Made by a program: the position numbers and the translations under genes. The notes under the pieces are model-generated. The model searched no databases, was not told where the DNA came from, and saw only the letters and a program-made list of their open reading frames with translations. Positions 8,922 to 17,794 of a DNA stretch of 64,000 nt are shown here, in pieces. The first letter of the stretch is position 1. Each line of letters begins with the position of its first letter. The stretch comes from Pontibacter ummariensis (lineage in GTDB: Bacteria; Bacteroidota; Bacteroidia; Cytophagales; Hymenobacteraceae), in assembly GCF_900188175.1 (NCBI RefSeq), contig NZ_FZOQ01000003.1, forward strand, positions 124,001-188,000, in the 5' to 3' direction.

Positions 8922-9314
8922 ATGGAAAGTAAAAGACAACAGAAATTTTCGCGCCTGATTCAGAAAGAATTAGCGGACATCTTTCAAAGGGAAGTGCCGC
9001 ACTTGTTTGGAGGCGCTTATATATCCGTAAGTATCGTGCGCGTGTCGCCTGACCTGGGGGTGGCGAAAGTGTACCTGGGCGTAATGATGGCCAAGAACCC
9101 GCAGGAGGTGTTGCTGGAGGTGCGGGTAAACAGCAAAACGATACGCCACCTGCTGGCACAACGCATCAAGAACCAGGTACGCATTATACCGGAACTGGTG
9201 TTTTACCTGGACGACAGCGCAGAGTATGCCGCACGCATTGATAAATTGTTCGACAACCTGGAAATTCCGCCAGCCAGCGAGGATGACGAGGACGATGAGA
9301 CTTACCCTAAATAG
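8922..9314 (+). CDS. rbfA: 30S ribosome-binding factor RbfA
   Basis: RbfA is a single KH-like domain protein that helps mature the 16S rRNA 5' end and is needed for cold adaptation. The 130-residue sequence begins MESKRQQKFSRLIQKELADI and shows the conserved core RVSPDLGVAKVYLGVM and the C-terminal part LVFYLDDSAEYAARIDKLF. The acidic tail (SEDDEDDE) is common. I use the ATG at 8922 rather than the TTG at 8910, since the family begins close to this Met. It is followed after 21 nt by a methyltransferase gene. Confidence 0.93.
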   Translation: MESKRQQKFSRLIQKELADIFQREVPHLFGGAYISVSIVRVSPDLGVAKVYLGVMMAKNPQEVLLEVRVNSKTIRHLLAQRIKNQVRIIPELVFYLDDSAEYAARIDKLFDNLEIPPASEDDEDDETYPK

Positions 9315-9335
9315 CCTTAGAGGCATTTCCTCTTT

Positions 9336-10145
9336 ATGCAGTACGATCCGATAAAGCGGGTGCTTGGTGATGCGTTCAACAAGACCCCTTTCCTGCGCCG
9401 CGTGTTTTACAACCTGTTAGACCTGCTGCTGTTGCGCACCTGGCACGTGCACAAGGAGCTACGCGAGTGGGCTGCCGGTAGGCGCGACAAGGAGCAGTAT
9501 ATTCTGGACGCTGGCTCAGGCTTTGGGCAGTATACTTATTACCTGTCCAGCATGAGCAGTAAGTGGAGTGTGCTGGCCGTGGATGTGAAAGAAGAGCAGA
9601 TCTGTGACAGCAACACCTTTATTCGTGCCATTGGCCGCCATAATGTGCTGTTTAAAATTGCGGACTTGGTTAAGTTTCAGCAGCCGGATAGTTACGACCT
9701 GATTCTTTCTGTGGATGTGATGGAGCATATCGAGGAGGACGTAGAGGTGTTTAAAAACCTCCGCGCATCGCTTCGTAAAGGCGGCCTGCTCGTTATTTCA
9801 ACCCCTTCTGACCAAGGCGGCTCTGATGTGCACGGGGAGGAAGAGAGCTCTTTTATCGAGGAGCACGTACGCGATGGGTACAACATACAGGAGATACAGG
9901 ACAAGCTGAAGCTGGCAGGGTTTAGCAAAGTAAAAGCGCGTTACTCCTATGGCAAACCAGGGCAGATCTCCTGGCGCTTGTCTATGAAGTATCCTTTGCT
10001 CATGCTGAACGTCTCTAAAATTTTCTTTGTCCTGTTGCCGTTCTACTACCTGCTTACCTTTCCGATTTGCCTTGTGCTGAATTGGCTGGACGTAAACGGG
10101 GATCATCCGTCAGGAACAGGACTGATCGTGAAGGCCTGGAAATAG
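9336..10145 (+). CDS. Class I SAM-dependent methyltransferase
   Basis: The 269-residue protein has a Rossmann methyltransferase core: motif I ILDAGSGFGQYTYYLS near residues 55-70, an acidic motif II AVDVKEEQ near 85, and VDVMEHIEE near 127. After the core come two hydrophobic stretches (about 218-247), suggesting attachment to the membrane. The acceptor is not identifiable; it resembles methyltransferases of the ubiquinone/lipid type rather than RNA enzymes (inference). It lies between rbfA and a lipoprotein-exporter-like permease on the same strand. Confidence 0.8.
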   Translation: MQYDPIKRVLGDAFNKTPFLRRVFYNLLDLLLLRTWHVHKELREWAAGRRDKEQYILDAGSGFGQYTYYLSSMSSKWSVLAVDVKEEQICDSNTFIRAIGRHNVLFKIADLVKFQQPDSYDLILSVDVMEHIEEDVEVFKNLRASLRKGGLLVISTPSDQGGSDVHGEEESSFIEEHVRDGYNIQEIQDKLKLAGFSKVKARYSYGKPGQISWRLSMKYPLLMLNVSKIFFVLLPFYYLLTFPICLVLNWLDVNGDHPSGTGLIVKAWK

Positions 10146-10374
10146 GATTGGCTGAATGAGGTAAATGGCTTACTTGTTGAAAGGGTAAATCACTGAGCGT
10201 TCGATCCCGGACAGAAAACAACCGTAAACCATCAGGCAAGCTGACAGGATTATAGTTTCTTGCAGCAGGAACACCCAAAAGGACACAGCCAGAAGCTATA
10301 AACAGGTTAACCATTAGCAAAAAACGCAGTCCGGATAATAGTCAACGACGAACGAACAACGGATAACGAAATAC

Positions 10375-11598
10375 ATGAATGTACCTTTTCTGATCGCGAA
10401 GCGCTATTTCTTCTCCAGAAAGAAGAGGAACATCATCAGTATTATCTCTAACATCGCTATGATCGGCGTGGCGGTAGGTTCTGCCGCCTTGATCATTGTG
10501 CTTTCTGTGTTTAATGGGCTGGAGGACCTGATTCGGGAAATATACTCCAGTTTTGACCCGGACTTGAAGATCTCCGCCCTGCAGGGCAAGTCCTTTGAAA
10601 CGGACACGGAGTTCATGAACCGCATTCGCCGTACACCTGGCGTAGCCGTGGTTTCAGAGGTGATAGAAGACAATGCCCTGCTGCGCTACAACGACCGCCA
10701 GATGGTGGTGAAGGTGAAAGGGGTGAGCGAGAACTTCTTTCAGCAGAATGAGATAGACTCGTCGGTGGTAGAGGGCAGTAGCGAACTGATTGTTGATGGC
10801 ATGTACAGGGCCTTGATTGGGAGGGGCGTGCAGTACCAGCTCTCCATCCGGCCCAACAACCAGTTTATTCCGCTGCAGTTTCTGTACCCGCGCAACACCA
10901 CGTTCAATCCCCTTAACCCAGAGGGTTCCTTTAACAGCCTTAACATAAGCCCTGCCGGTATCTTCGCTATCGAACGCCAGTACGACGATTCCTATGTGTT
11001 TGTGCCTCTTAATTTCGCATCGGAGTTGCTGGAGTATGGGAGCCGGCGCACCGCCCTGGAAATAAAAGTGGCCGAGGGCTTCCGGATAGAAGAGGTGAAG
11101 CGCAGCCTGCAACAGGTGCTGGGCGAGGAGTTTAAGGTGCAAAACAGCGATGAGCAGCATACCAGCCTTCTGCGAGCGGTAAAGGTAGAGAAGCTCTTTG
11201 TGTTCATCACCTTTGCCTTTATCCTGGGCATCGCCTCCCTCAACATCTTCTTCTCGCTTTCGATGCTTGTCATTGATAAGAAGAAGGACATCGCCATTCT
11301 TGCCTCCATGGGTGCGACAGCCGCCACCATCCGCAACATTTTTTTGCTGGAAGGGGCACTGGTGGCCCTGATTGGTGCCGCCTATGGGCTTACCCTCGGC
11401 ATGCTTGTTTGTAACCTGCAGCAGAACTTTGGCCTGGTCAGCATGGGCATGTCAACCTCTGTGGTAGAGGCCTACCCCGTAAAAATGGAGGTAACGGACT
11501 TCCTGTTAACCGGGGCGGCGATCATTATCATTACCCTGCTCGTTTCGATCAGGCCTGCCCGCAAAGCAGCGGGTATGTCTGTTACAGAAAACGTCTGA
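10375..11598 (+). CDS. ABC transporter permease, LolC/LolE-FtsX type
   Basis: The 407-residue protein starts FLIAKRYFFSRKKRNIISII and has one N-terminal membrane segment (about 22-45), a periplasmic domain of about 220 residues, and three C-terminal segments with an FtsX-like domain (about 280-400). This is the architecture of LolC/LolE and MacB-type permeases, which extract or move lipoproteins and other envelope substrates. No ATP-binding partner gene is adjacent, so it must be encoded elsewhere. A similar permease downstream of rbfA is a familiar arrangement in Bacteroidota. Confidence 0.85.
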   Translation: MNVPFLIAKRYFFSRKKRNIISIISNIAMIGVAVGSAALIIVLSVFNGLEDLIREIYSSFDPDLKISALQGKSFETDTEFMNRIRRTPGVAVVSEVIEDNALLRYNDRQMVVKVKGVSENFFQQNEIDSSVVEGSSELIVDGMYRALIGRGVQYQLSIRPNNQFIPLQFLYPRNTTFNPLNPEGSFNSLNISPAGIFAIERQYDDSYVFVPLNFASELLEYGSRRTALEIKVAEGFRIEEVKRSLQQVLGEEFKVQNSDEQHTSLLRAVKVEKLFVFITFAFILGIASLNIFFSLSMLVIDKKKDIAILASMGATAATIRNIFLLEGALVALIGAAYGLTLGMLVCNLQQNFGLVSMGMSTSVVEAYPVKMEVTDFLLTGAAIIIITLLVSIRPARKAAGMSVTENV

Positions 11599-11747
11599 AA
11601 GCCTTTCCTCTCCTTCTCCCTCCTACTGCCCTTCTTGGATTTTTGAAGGAAGCTGCGGCTTTTCCTTTTGTCTAAAACTTTTAGTAAACAAGGGAGTTAA
11701 CCTGGCCGAAAGCTGTTTTTTTGATAGGAAATAAAACACGTAAAGGC

Positions 11748-11755
11748 TAAATTTG
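11748..11755 (+). promoter_or_regulatory. Promoter -7 element of the SNF2 helicase gene
   Basis: TAAATTTG is an exact TAnnTTTG match, 22 nt before the ATG at 11778. TTG at 11721-11723 has a 24-nt spacer. Confidence 0.5.
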
Positions 11756-11777
11756 AAGTCCTAAAATTGTCTTTGGC

Positions 11778-14711
11778 ATGAAAGTTTACACCACGCAGCC
11801 TTTTCAGGTCATTTACTCGCTCTTCGAGCATGAGTACCTGGGCTATCTGTTTGAATCTTTCGTGGTGCAGGTAAACTCCAAAGGCCAGCTTACCCTGCAG
11901 CATCAGAATATCTCCGCTAAAAATGCCGACGAGTTCGCCGCGCGCCTCGATGCAAGTGATTTTAAGCTCATCACACTTATAGACCAGATACAGCAGGACG
12001 CCGTACTCAAGCGCTTTGCCACCAAGAAGATGTCTCCGGTAGATTTCTTCCTGAAAACCTACGATGCAGAGAAGGGCGACAAAACGCTGCAGGAAACGAT
12101 TAACCACTACGTGCAGGTGCGCATGGGTAAAATCCTGGAATTGCTACGTGATAAAATGACCTTTATCATGGGCAAGGACGGTGAGCCCACCTGGAAGCAG
12201 ATTCACATTGCCCCGGAGCGGGCTACGGTGCTGTTCCACTTCATGCGCAACGATGATAACACGCACTACTTCCCTACGATTAAATATGCCGGTCAAAAGC
12301 TGGAGTTTCAGTACCGCAACGCTGCGCTGATCTGCCACGAGCCGGCCTGGCTCATGCTGAATGACGTGGTCTACAGCTTTGAAAAGGCAGTAGATGGCAA
12401 GAAGCTGCAGCCCTTCCTGAACAAGAAATTTATTGTAGTACCCCGTTCCGTAGAAGAGAACTACTACCGCAAGTTTGTGGCGCCGCTGCTGGAGTCTTTT
12501 GACGTGCATGCCAAGGGCTTTGAGATAAAGGACGAGCAGTACGAACCAAAGCCTTACCTGACCTTTTCGGAGGTAACGAGCTCAGAGGCACCTGTGCTTA
12601 AACTAGCCGGTAGCAGTGAGGCCAGAGCAGAGCGTGGCGCGCTAAGCAATAGCAAAATCCTGTTTGACCTGTCTTTCATGTACGGCGACCACATGGTAGA
12701 AACGCAGGAAGCGAAGCGTATTAGCGTCAGCATGGAGAAGACAAAGGACTCTTATATCTTCCACAAGCTGATGCGGGATGTACACCATGAGAAAGAGTTC
12801 TTGAAGGAGCTGAACAAGCGCTCTTTGGAGGTGAAGAATGGCCAGGCTGTGCTGGAAAAGAGTGAGGCCTTCGCCTGGTTAAACAATAACCTGCAGGACC
12901 TGGAGGAACTTGGCTTTACGGTGCGGCAGTCAGAGAAGAACAGGAAGAACTACTTCATCGGCGAGATTTCGCTGGATGTGGGCATCACCGAGAAGAACGA
13001 CTGGTTCGACATTTATGGTACTGTTCGCTTTGGAGAGTTTACAGTGCCGTTCATTAAGCTGAAGAACCACATCCTTACCAAGAACAATGAGTTCCTGCTG
13101 CCAAACGGACAGGTTGCCATCATTCCGGAAGAGTGGTTTACGCAGTACATCGAGTTGTTTGCTTTCTCGGAGGGGGAGGACGAGCTGACGCTGAAAAAGC
13201 ACCACATGGCCCTGGTGAACGACCTGCAGAACGGGAACCTCGCTACCGTGACGATGACCCGGAAGCTGGAGCAGCTGCGGGGTTTCGATATGATCGAGGA
13301 CCAGCCCCTACCCGCAGGCTTTATGGGGGAACTGCGCCCTTACCAGAAAGCAGGCTACAACTGGCTGCATTTCGTGCAGAACTATAAGTTCGGCGGCTGC
13401 CTGGCAGACGACATGGGTCTTGGTAAAACGGTGCAGACGCTGGCCATGCTGCAGCACCGCAAAGAGAACGGTGCAGAGACTGCGTCCTTGCTTGTAATGC
13501 CTACCTCGCTCGTATACAACTGGCTGAACGAGGCACAGAAGTTTACACCCGAGTTGCGTATCCTGAACTACACCGGCACCTACCGAGAGAAGAATGTAGA
13601 GTTGTTTAATAACTACGACATTATTCTTACTTCCTACGGTATCGTTCGCCTGGATGCAGCATTGCTCAAGAGCTACTACTTCGACTATATCATTCTGGAC
13701 GAGTCGCAGGCTATCAAGAACCCGGATTCTAACACCTCTCGTGCTGTGCGCTCCCTAAAGTCGCGGCACAGGCTGATCCTGACGGGTACGCCTGTGGAGA
13801 ACAGCACCATGGACCTGTGGTCGCAGATGTCTTTCATCAATCCAGGATTACTGGGCAACCAGCACTTCTTCCGGAACGAGTTCCTGAAGCCGATCGAGAA
13901 AGAGAAGGACGAGCAGAAGACCAAAAAACTGCATGCCCTGATCAAGCCCTTTATCCTTCGCCGGCATAAGTCGCAGGTAGCCAAAGAGCTGCCCGAGAAG
14001 ATAGAGCACACTACCTTCTGTAAAATGACAGAAGAGCAGGAGCACGCTTACGAGGAAACGAAGTCTTACTATCGTAACAAGATCCTGACGAGCCTGGAGG
14101 AGAACGGGCCCGGGAATACGCAGTTCATGCTCTTGCAGGGCCTCACCAAGCTGCGCCAGATCGCGAACCATCCCCTGATGACAGACACCGGCTATGAGGG
14201 AGAGTCCGGGAAGCTGAAAGAGGTGTTGCGCATGACCAAGAACGTTGTAGGCAAGGGACACAAGGTGCTTATCTTCAGCCAATTCGTGAAGCACCTGGAG
14301 ATTATCCGTAAGTCTCTGGATGAGCGGGAAATTGCCTACACGTACCTGGACGGCAACACCAAAGACCGCCAAAAGCAGGTAGAGCGTTTCCAGACAGACG
14401 AAAGCATACAAGTGTTCCTGATTTCTTTGAAAGCCGGTGGCGTGGGCCTTAACTTAACTGCCGCAGACTATGTGTTTATCCTGGACCCCTGGTGGAATCC
14501 GGCCGTAGAGGCACAAGCCGTGGACCGGGCGCACCGCATCGGGCAGCGCAATACGGTGTTCACCTACAAGTTCATCACAAAGAACACAGTGGAGGAAAAG
14601 ATACTGGCGCTACAGAACCGCAAGATACAGTTGGTGACAGACCTGATCAGTACCGATGAGACCATCATCAAGAGCCTGACGAAAGAGGATATTGATAACC
14701 TGTTAAGCTAA
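11778..14711 (+). CDS. SNF2/HepA-family DEAD-box-like helicase
   Basis: The 977-residue protein has a poorly conserved N-terminal half and a SNF2 ATPase in the C-terminal half. Visible motifs are Walker A DDMGLGKT (544-551), DESQ in the place of the DEAH box (641-644), LTGTPVENS near 670, and in the second RecA domain LISLKAGGVGLNLTAADYV near 890 and QAVDRAHRIGQ near 915. SNF2 proteins translocate on double-stranded DNA and remodel bound proteins; bacterial HepA/RapA-like members act on RNA polymerase or DNA repair. No CHAT or other defence partner is adjacent, so a housekeeping role seems more likely (inference). It is transcribed alone with its own promoter and terminator. Confidence 0.9.
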   Translation: MKVYTTQPFQVIYSLFEHEYLGYLFESFVVQVNSKGQLTLQHQNISAKNADEFAARLDASDFKLITLIDQIQQDAVLKRFATKKMSPVDFFLKTYDAEKGDKTLQETINHYVQVRMGKILELLRDKMTFIMGKDGEPTWKQIHIAPERATVLFHFMRNDDNTHYFPTIKYAGQKLEFQYRNAALICHEPAWLMLNDVVYSFEKAVDGKKLQPFLNKKFIVVPRSVEENYYRKFVAPLLESFDVHAKGFEIKDEQYEPKPYLTFSEVTSSEAPVLKLAGSSEARAERGALSNSKILFDLSFMYGDHMVETQEAKRISVSMEKTKDSYIFHKLMRDVHHEKEFLKELNKRSLEVKNGQAVLEKSEAFAWLNNNLQDLEELGFTVRQSEKNRKNYFIGEISLDVGITEKNDWFDIYGTVRFGEFTVPFIKLKNHILTKNNEFLLPNGQVAIIPEEWFTQYIELFAFSEGEDELTLKKHHMALVNDLQNGNLATVTMTRKLEQLRGFDMIEDQPLPAGFMGELRPYQKAGYNWLHFVQNYKFGGCLADDMGLGKTVQTLAMLQHRKENGAETASLLVMPTSLVYNWLNEAQKFTPELRILNYTGTYREKNVELFNNYDIILTSYGIVRLDAALLKSYYFDYIILDESQAIKNPDSNTSRAVRSLKSRHRLILTGTPVENSTMDLWSQMSFINPGLLGNQHFFRNEFLKPIEKEKDEQKTKKLHALIKPFILRRHKSQVAKELPEKIEHTTFCKMTEEQEHAYEETKSYYRNKILTSLEENGPGNTQFMLLQGLTKLRQIANHPLMTDTGYEGESGKLKEVLRMTKNVVGKGHKVLIFSQFVKHLEIIRKSLDEREIAYTYLDGNTKDRQKQVERFQTDESIQVFLISLKAGGVGLNLTAADYVFILDPWWNPAVEAQAVDRAHRIGQRNTVFTYKFITKNTVEEKILALQNRKIQLVTDLISTDETIIKSLTKEDIDNLLS

Positions 14712-14756
14712 GAATGAGTTATTTTATCATTGCTTATCAACAGTAAAAAAGTATAA

Positions 14757-14795
14757 AAGGGCCGCTGCACTTATAAATGCAGCGGCCTTTCTTTT
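14757..14795 (+). terminator. Terminator of the SNF2 gene
   Basis: A 13-bp stem with GC-rich core GCCGCTGCA (14761-14769) and its complement (14778-14786), an 8-nt loop and a following CTTTT run. Confidence 0.85.
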
Positions 14796-14907
14796 GCAGC
14801 AGTATAACTTTAGCGCTGCGAACAGGTTTTTGAAGTATTGAGAAGGAGAATTTCTTTCCTGGGTAAGGAGGGGCCGGTGTGGTTAACTTTGCTGGGGAAG
14901 AACCGTT

Positions 14908-14944
14908 TTACCTCTGGTGTGAGCGTGTTACCTCTGGTGTGAGC
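14908..14944. repeat. Tandem 17-bp direct repeat, operator-like
   Basis: TTACCTCTGGTGTGAGC occurs at 14908-14924 and again, identical, at 14928-14944, a period of 20 bp or nearly two helical turns. It lies 37-73 bp upstream of the SRPBCC-crtD-cruF genes. Spacing and place suggest a regulator binding site pair; this is inference. Confidence 0.5.
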
Positions 14945-14980
14945 TTGCGCTCGTAAATAAAATAAAAGATAATAGCTCAC

Positions 14981-15424
14981 ATGCGGCTCCACCTCCAAAC
15001 AGAAGTTAAGCAGGGTTTCCTGAGCGTGTTCCATGCTTTTGATGAGCAGCTTTTTAAGGCCCTGGCTCCGCCCTACCCCCGCTTAAAGCTGTTGCGCTTT
15101 GATGGTAGTTTGCCTGGTGACTGGGTGGAAGTAGAACTGCAGATAGGGGTAAAAAGCTTTCGCTGGACGAGTTTGATCACAGAGCGGGAAATAACAAACA
15201 CGGCTGCTTATTTTGTAGACGAGGGCCAGGAGCTGCCCCCTCCCCTACGGTACTGGCACCACAAGCACCTGGTGACTCAAAGGGGCAGTGGCGCCATCAT
15301 CCATGATATTATTACGTACCGTACGAGCTCAAAAGCACTCGATCTGCTGCTCTACCCGCTCATGTTCGCGCAGTTCTCCATGCGTAAGCCGGTATACAAG
15401 CGTGTGTTTGGTAAAGCGTCTTGA
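14981..15424 (+). CDS. SRPBCC (START-like) superfamily protein
   Basis: The 147-residue protein matches the Bacteroidota SRPBCC ligand-binding type: an N-terminal MRLHLQTEVKQGFLSVFHAF, the core LPGDWVEVELQIGVKSFRW and FVDEGQELPPPLRYWHHKHLV, ending with a region that resembles START-like proteins of lipid metabolism. It should form a hydrophobic cavity; the ligand is unknown. It lies 66 nt upstream of crtD, so a link to carotenoid biosynthesis is plausible by position only. A pair of direct repeats lies just upstream of its start. Confidence 0.7.
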   Translation: MRLHLQTEVKQGFLSVFHAFDEQLFKALAPPYPRLKLLRFDGSLPGDWVEVELQIGVKSFRWTSLITEREITNTAAYFVDEGQELPPPLRYWHHKHLVTQRGSGAIIHDIITYRTSSKALDLLLYPLMFAQFSMRKPVYKRVFGKAS

Positions 15425-15490
15425 GCTAAACCTTTCCCCTGCCTCGCAGGTTAAATGCAGGAGGTTCTAAAATCGGCGTAAATTGTAGGT

Positions 15491-16978
15491 ATGAAACGAG
15501 CAGCCATCATTGGAGCAGGTATCGGGGGCATAGCCGCAGCTATCCGGTTAGCGGTGAAAGGCTATGCCGTAACTGTATTTGAGGCAAACGATACGTTTGG
15601 GGGTAAGATGCACGAGTTTTGGCTGGGCGGCTTTCGCTTTGATGCAGGGCCCTCCCTGTTCACCCTGCCCCATTTGGTGGATGAACTGTTTACCTTAGCC
15701 GGCAGAGATCCTGAAAACTACTTTACCTATACCCGCCTCGATCCCATCACGCATTACTTCTGGCCCGATGGCAGTCACCTGAAGGCCTATGCCAATCCGG
15801 ATGATTTTGCTGCAGAAGCAGAGCGGCAGTTAGGTGTTAGCGGACAGGCCGTGCAGCAGGCCCTGGCAAAAAGTAAGCGCCTGTACAAAGGAACAGCCGA
15901 CACCTTTCTGCAGAAATCGTTGCATAAAGCCGGCACTTACCTCAGCCCCGAAGTGCTGAAGGCCCTTGCCTGCCTCTCCGATCTCGGGCTCACGACTACC
16001 ATGCACCAGGAAAACGCAAAGCAGTTTTCGGATCCTCGTTTTGTGCAGCTGTTAGATCGTTTTGCCACCTATAATGGCTCTGATCCCTATCAGGCCCCTG
16101 GTACGCTTAACATTATTCCGCACCTGGAACATAACCTGGGCGCTTTTTACCCGAAAGGAGGTATTTATGCCATTGCCGCTAGCCTGGTGAAACTGGCAGA
16201 GGAGCTGGACGTAGAGTTCCGGTATCAGGAGCCCGTAGAGCAGATCCTAACAACAGACGGGAAAGTGGTTGGCGTAAAGACGAGCCATGGTACCTGCCAT
16301 GCTGGTGTGGTGGTGAGCAATATGGATGTGGTGCCTACCTACCGCAGGTTGTTGCCAAATCATTCGGCTCCGGAGAAAACCCTCGGGCAACCGCGTTCCA
16401 GCTCTGCCCTGATCTATTATTGGGGTATTCAGCGACAATTCCCGGAGTTGCACCTGCACAACATCTTCTTTAGTGAGGATTACAAAAAGGAATTTGAACA
16501 TATCTTCCAACACAGAAGTGTTAGTCCGGACCCTACCGTTTATGTGAACATTACCTCTAAACTAGAGCCAGAGGATGCGCCACCAGGATGCGAGAACTGG
16601 TTTGTGATGGTGAACGTGCCGCACAACCAAGGGCAGGACTGGCAGGCTTTAGTTCAGGAAACCCGGGAGGCTGTGTTAAGGAAGCTTTATAGCATGTTAC
16701 AGGTGGACATAAAGCCTCTGATCGTACAGGAGCAAGTCTTAGACCCACTTTTGATCGAGAGCCGGACCTCTTCGTTTGCAGGAGCCTTGTACGGCAGCAG
16801 CTCAAATAACCGGATGGCTGCTTTTTTGCGACATCCTAACTTTAGTTCTAAAATAAAAGGGCTCTATTTCTGTGGGGGCAGTGTGCACCCTGGCGGCGGT
16901 ATTCCGCTGTGCCTGCTATCGGCCAAGATTGTGGGGGAACTGGTGAAAGAGGTGCCAAAGGAGGAGAACGTATCATAA
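15491..16978 (+). CDS. crtD: CrtI-family carotenoid desaturase, probably CrtD (1-hydroxycarotenoid 3,4-desaturase)
   Basis: This FAD enzyme of 495 aa opens with the dinucleotide-binding motif IIGAGIGGIAAAIRL (5-19) and FGGKMHEFWLGGFRFDAGPS near 36-55, both typical of the CrtI/CrtD/CrtO family. The C-terminal family motif is LYFCGGSVHPGGGIPLCLLS near 457-476. The next gene is cruF, and CrtD acts on the hydroxylated product of CruF in myxol, saproxanthin and flexixanthin pathways. That pairing is why I call CrtD rather than phytoene desaturase CrtI; sequence alone does not exclude CrtI. It ends 2 nt before the cruF start. Confidence 0.8.
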   Translation: MKRAAIIGAGIGGIAAAIRLAVKGYAVTVFEANDTFGGKMHEFWLGGFRFDAGPSLFTLPHLVDELFTLAGRDPENYFTYTRLDPITHYFWPDGSHLKAYANPDDFAAEAERQLGVSGQAVQQALAKSKRLYKGTADTFLQKSLHKAGTYLSPEVLKALACLSDLGLTTTMHQENAKQFSDPRFVQLLDRFATYNGSDPYQAPGTLNIIPHLEHNLGAFYPKGGIYAIAASLVKLAEELDVEFRYQEPVEQILTTDGKVVGVKTSHGTCHAGVVVSNMDVVPTYRRLLPNHSAPEKTLGQPRSSSALIYYWGIQRQFPELHLHNIFFSEDYKKEFEHIFQHRSVSPDPTVYVNITSKLEPEDAPPGCENWFVMVNVPHNQGQDWQALVQETREAVLRKLYSMLQVDIKPLIVQEQVLDPLLIESRTSSFAGALYGSSSNNRMAAFLRHPNFSSKIKGLYFCGGSVHPGGGIPLCLLSAKIVGELVKEVPKEENVS

Positions 16979-16980
16979 CA

Positions 16981-17652
16981 ATGTCGGAAACAACACAAAC
17001 AGTACCCATTCCTGCCATCCGAAAGTATGCTACCTTTGCCCTACCCTTAGCGTTGCTGGTGGTTTTTTATGCCGTAGGCTTCTGGGGGTTGGCTCTAAGC
17101 GAAGCGCGAGAGTCTTTTCAGCGGCTTACGCCTTTAAACCTGCTGCTCACCAATGCCCTCCTGTTTAGTTTTCATAGAGGTTGGTCAGGCTCTTATGTGC
17201 TCTTTGCCTTGCTTGTGTTCCTGTGCGGCTTTCTCTCCGAAGTAATTGGGGTGCACACGGGCCTGCTCTTCGGTAGTTATAGCTATGGCGAAACGCTAGG
17301 CTTTAAACTGTGGGAGGTCCCCTTATTGATCGGCCTGAACTGGCTGATGCTGGTATACACCACGGGCCATATCAGTAACCTAACACGTTTGCCCTGGGTG
17401 GTAAAAGCGCTGTTAGGGGCGTCCCTCATGGTCCTGCTCGACTTTTTTATAGAGCCTGTTGCCATGCAATATGACTTCTGGAGCTGGCGCGGTGGGGAAA
17501 TTCCCTTGTCCAACTTTATAGGGTGGTTCGCTGTCGCTTTTATGTTGCAGTTATACTTCCAGAAGGCTAACTTCAGGAAAGAAAACAAGTTAGCCCCTTT
17601 TGTGTACCTGCTGCAGCTGCTGTTCTTTGTGGGGCTTTGGTGCTTTCTGTAA
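16981..17652 (+). CDS. cruF: Carotenoid biosynthesis protein CruF (carotenoid 1',2'-hydratase)
   Basis: CruF adds water to the psi end of gamma-carotene-type carotenoids. The 223-residue product has about 7 hydrophobic segments. Family features include EVIGVHTGLLFGSYSYGETL near residues 83-102 and a DFFIEPVAMQYDFWSW block near 157-172, which holds conserved acidic and aromatic residues. I place the start at ATG 16981 because AAAGGAGGAG lies about 12-20 nt upstream and the longer frame from 16909 overlaps the crtD coding end. A weak hairpin terminator follows at 17718. Confidence 0.85.
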   Translation: MSETTQTVPIPAIRKYATFALPLALLVVFYAVGFWGLALSEARESFQRLTPLNLLLTNALLFSFHRGWSGSYVLFALLVFLCGFLSEVIGVHTGLLFGSYSYGETLGFKLWEVPLLIGLNWLMLVYTTGHISNLTRLPWVVKALLGASLMVLLDFFIEPVAMQYDFWSWRGGEIPLSNFIGWFAVAFMLQLYFQKANFRKENKLAPFVYLLQLLFFVGLWCFL

Positions 17653-17717
17653 AGCCTGGGCTTCATGCCTTACAGTTTGGCTTAAAAGCATTCTGCTACA
17701 GTAGGTCCTGATACTAC

Positions 17718-17740
17718 GCACATAGACGTCTGTGCTTTTT
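17718..17740 (+). terminator. Weak terminator after cruF
   Basis: A 5-bp GCACA/TGTGC stem (17718-17722, 17731-17735) with an 8-nt loop is followed by TTTTTC. The stem is short, so the call is tentative. Confidence 0.4.
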
Positions 17741-17794
17741 CTTCGTATTATGCACGCTGTGTTATAATCTAGCGCATAGGTAACTTTATTTATC

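Noticed and set aside
8689..9159. A 156-codon minus-strand frame overlapping the rbfA promoter and gene
   Set aside because: It is antisense to rbfA, begins inside it and has no domain pattern.
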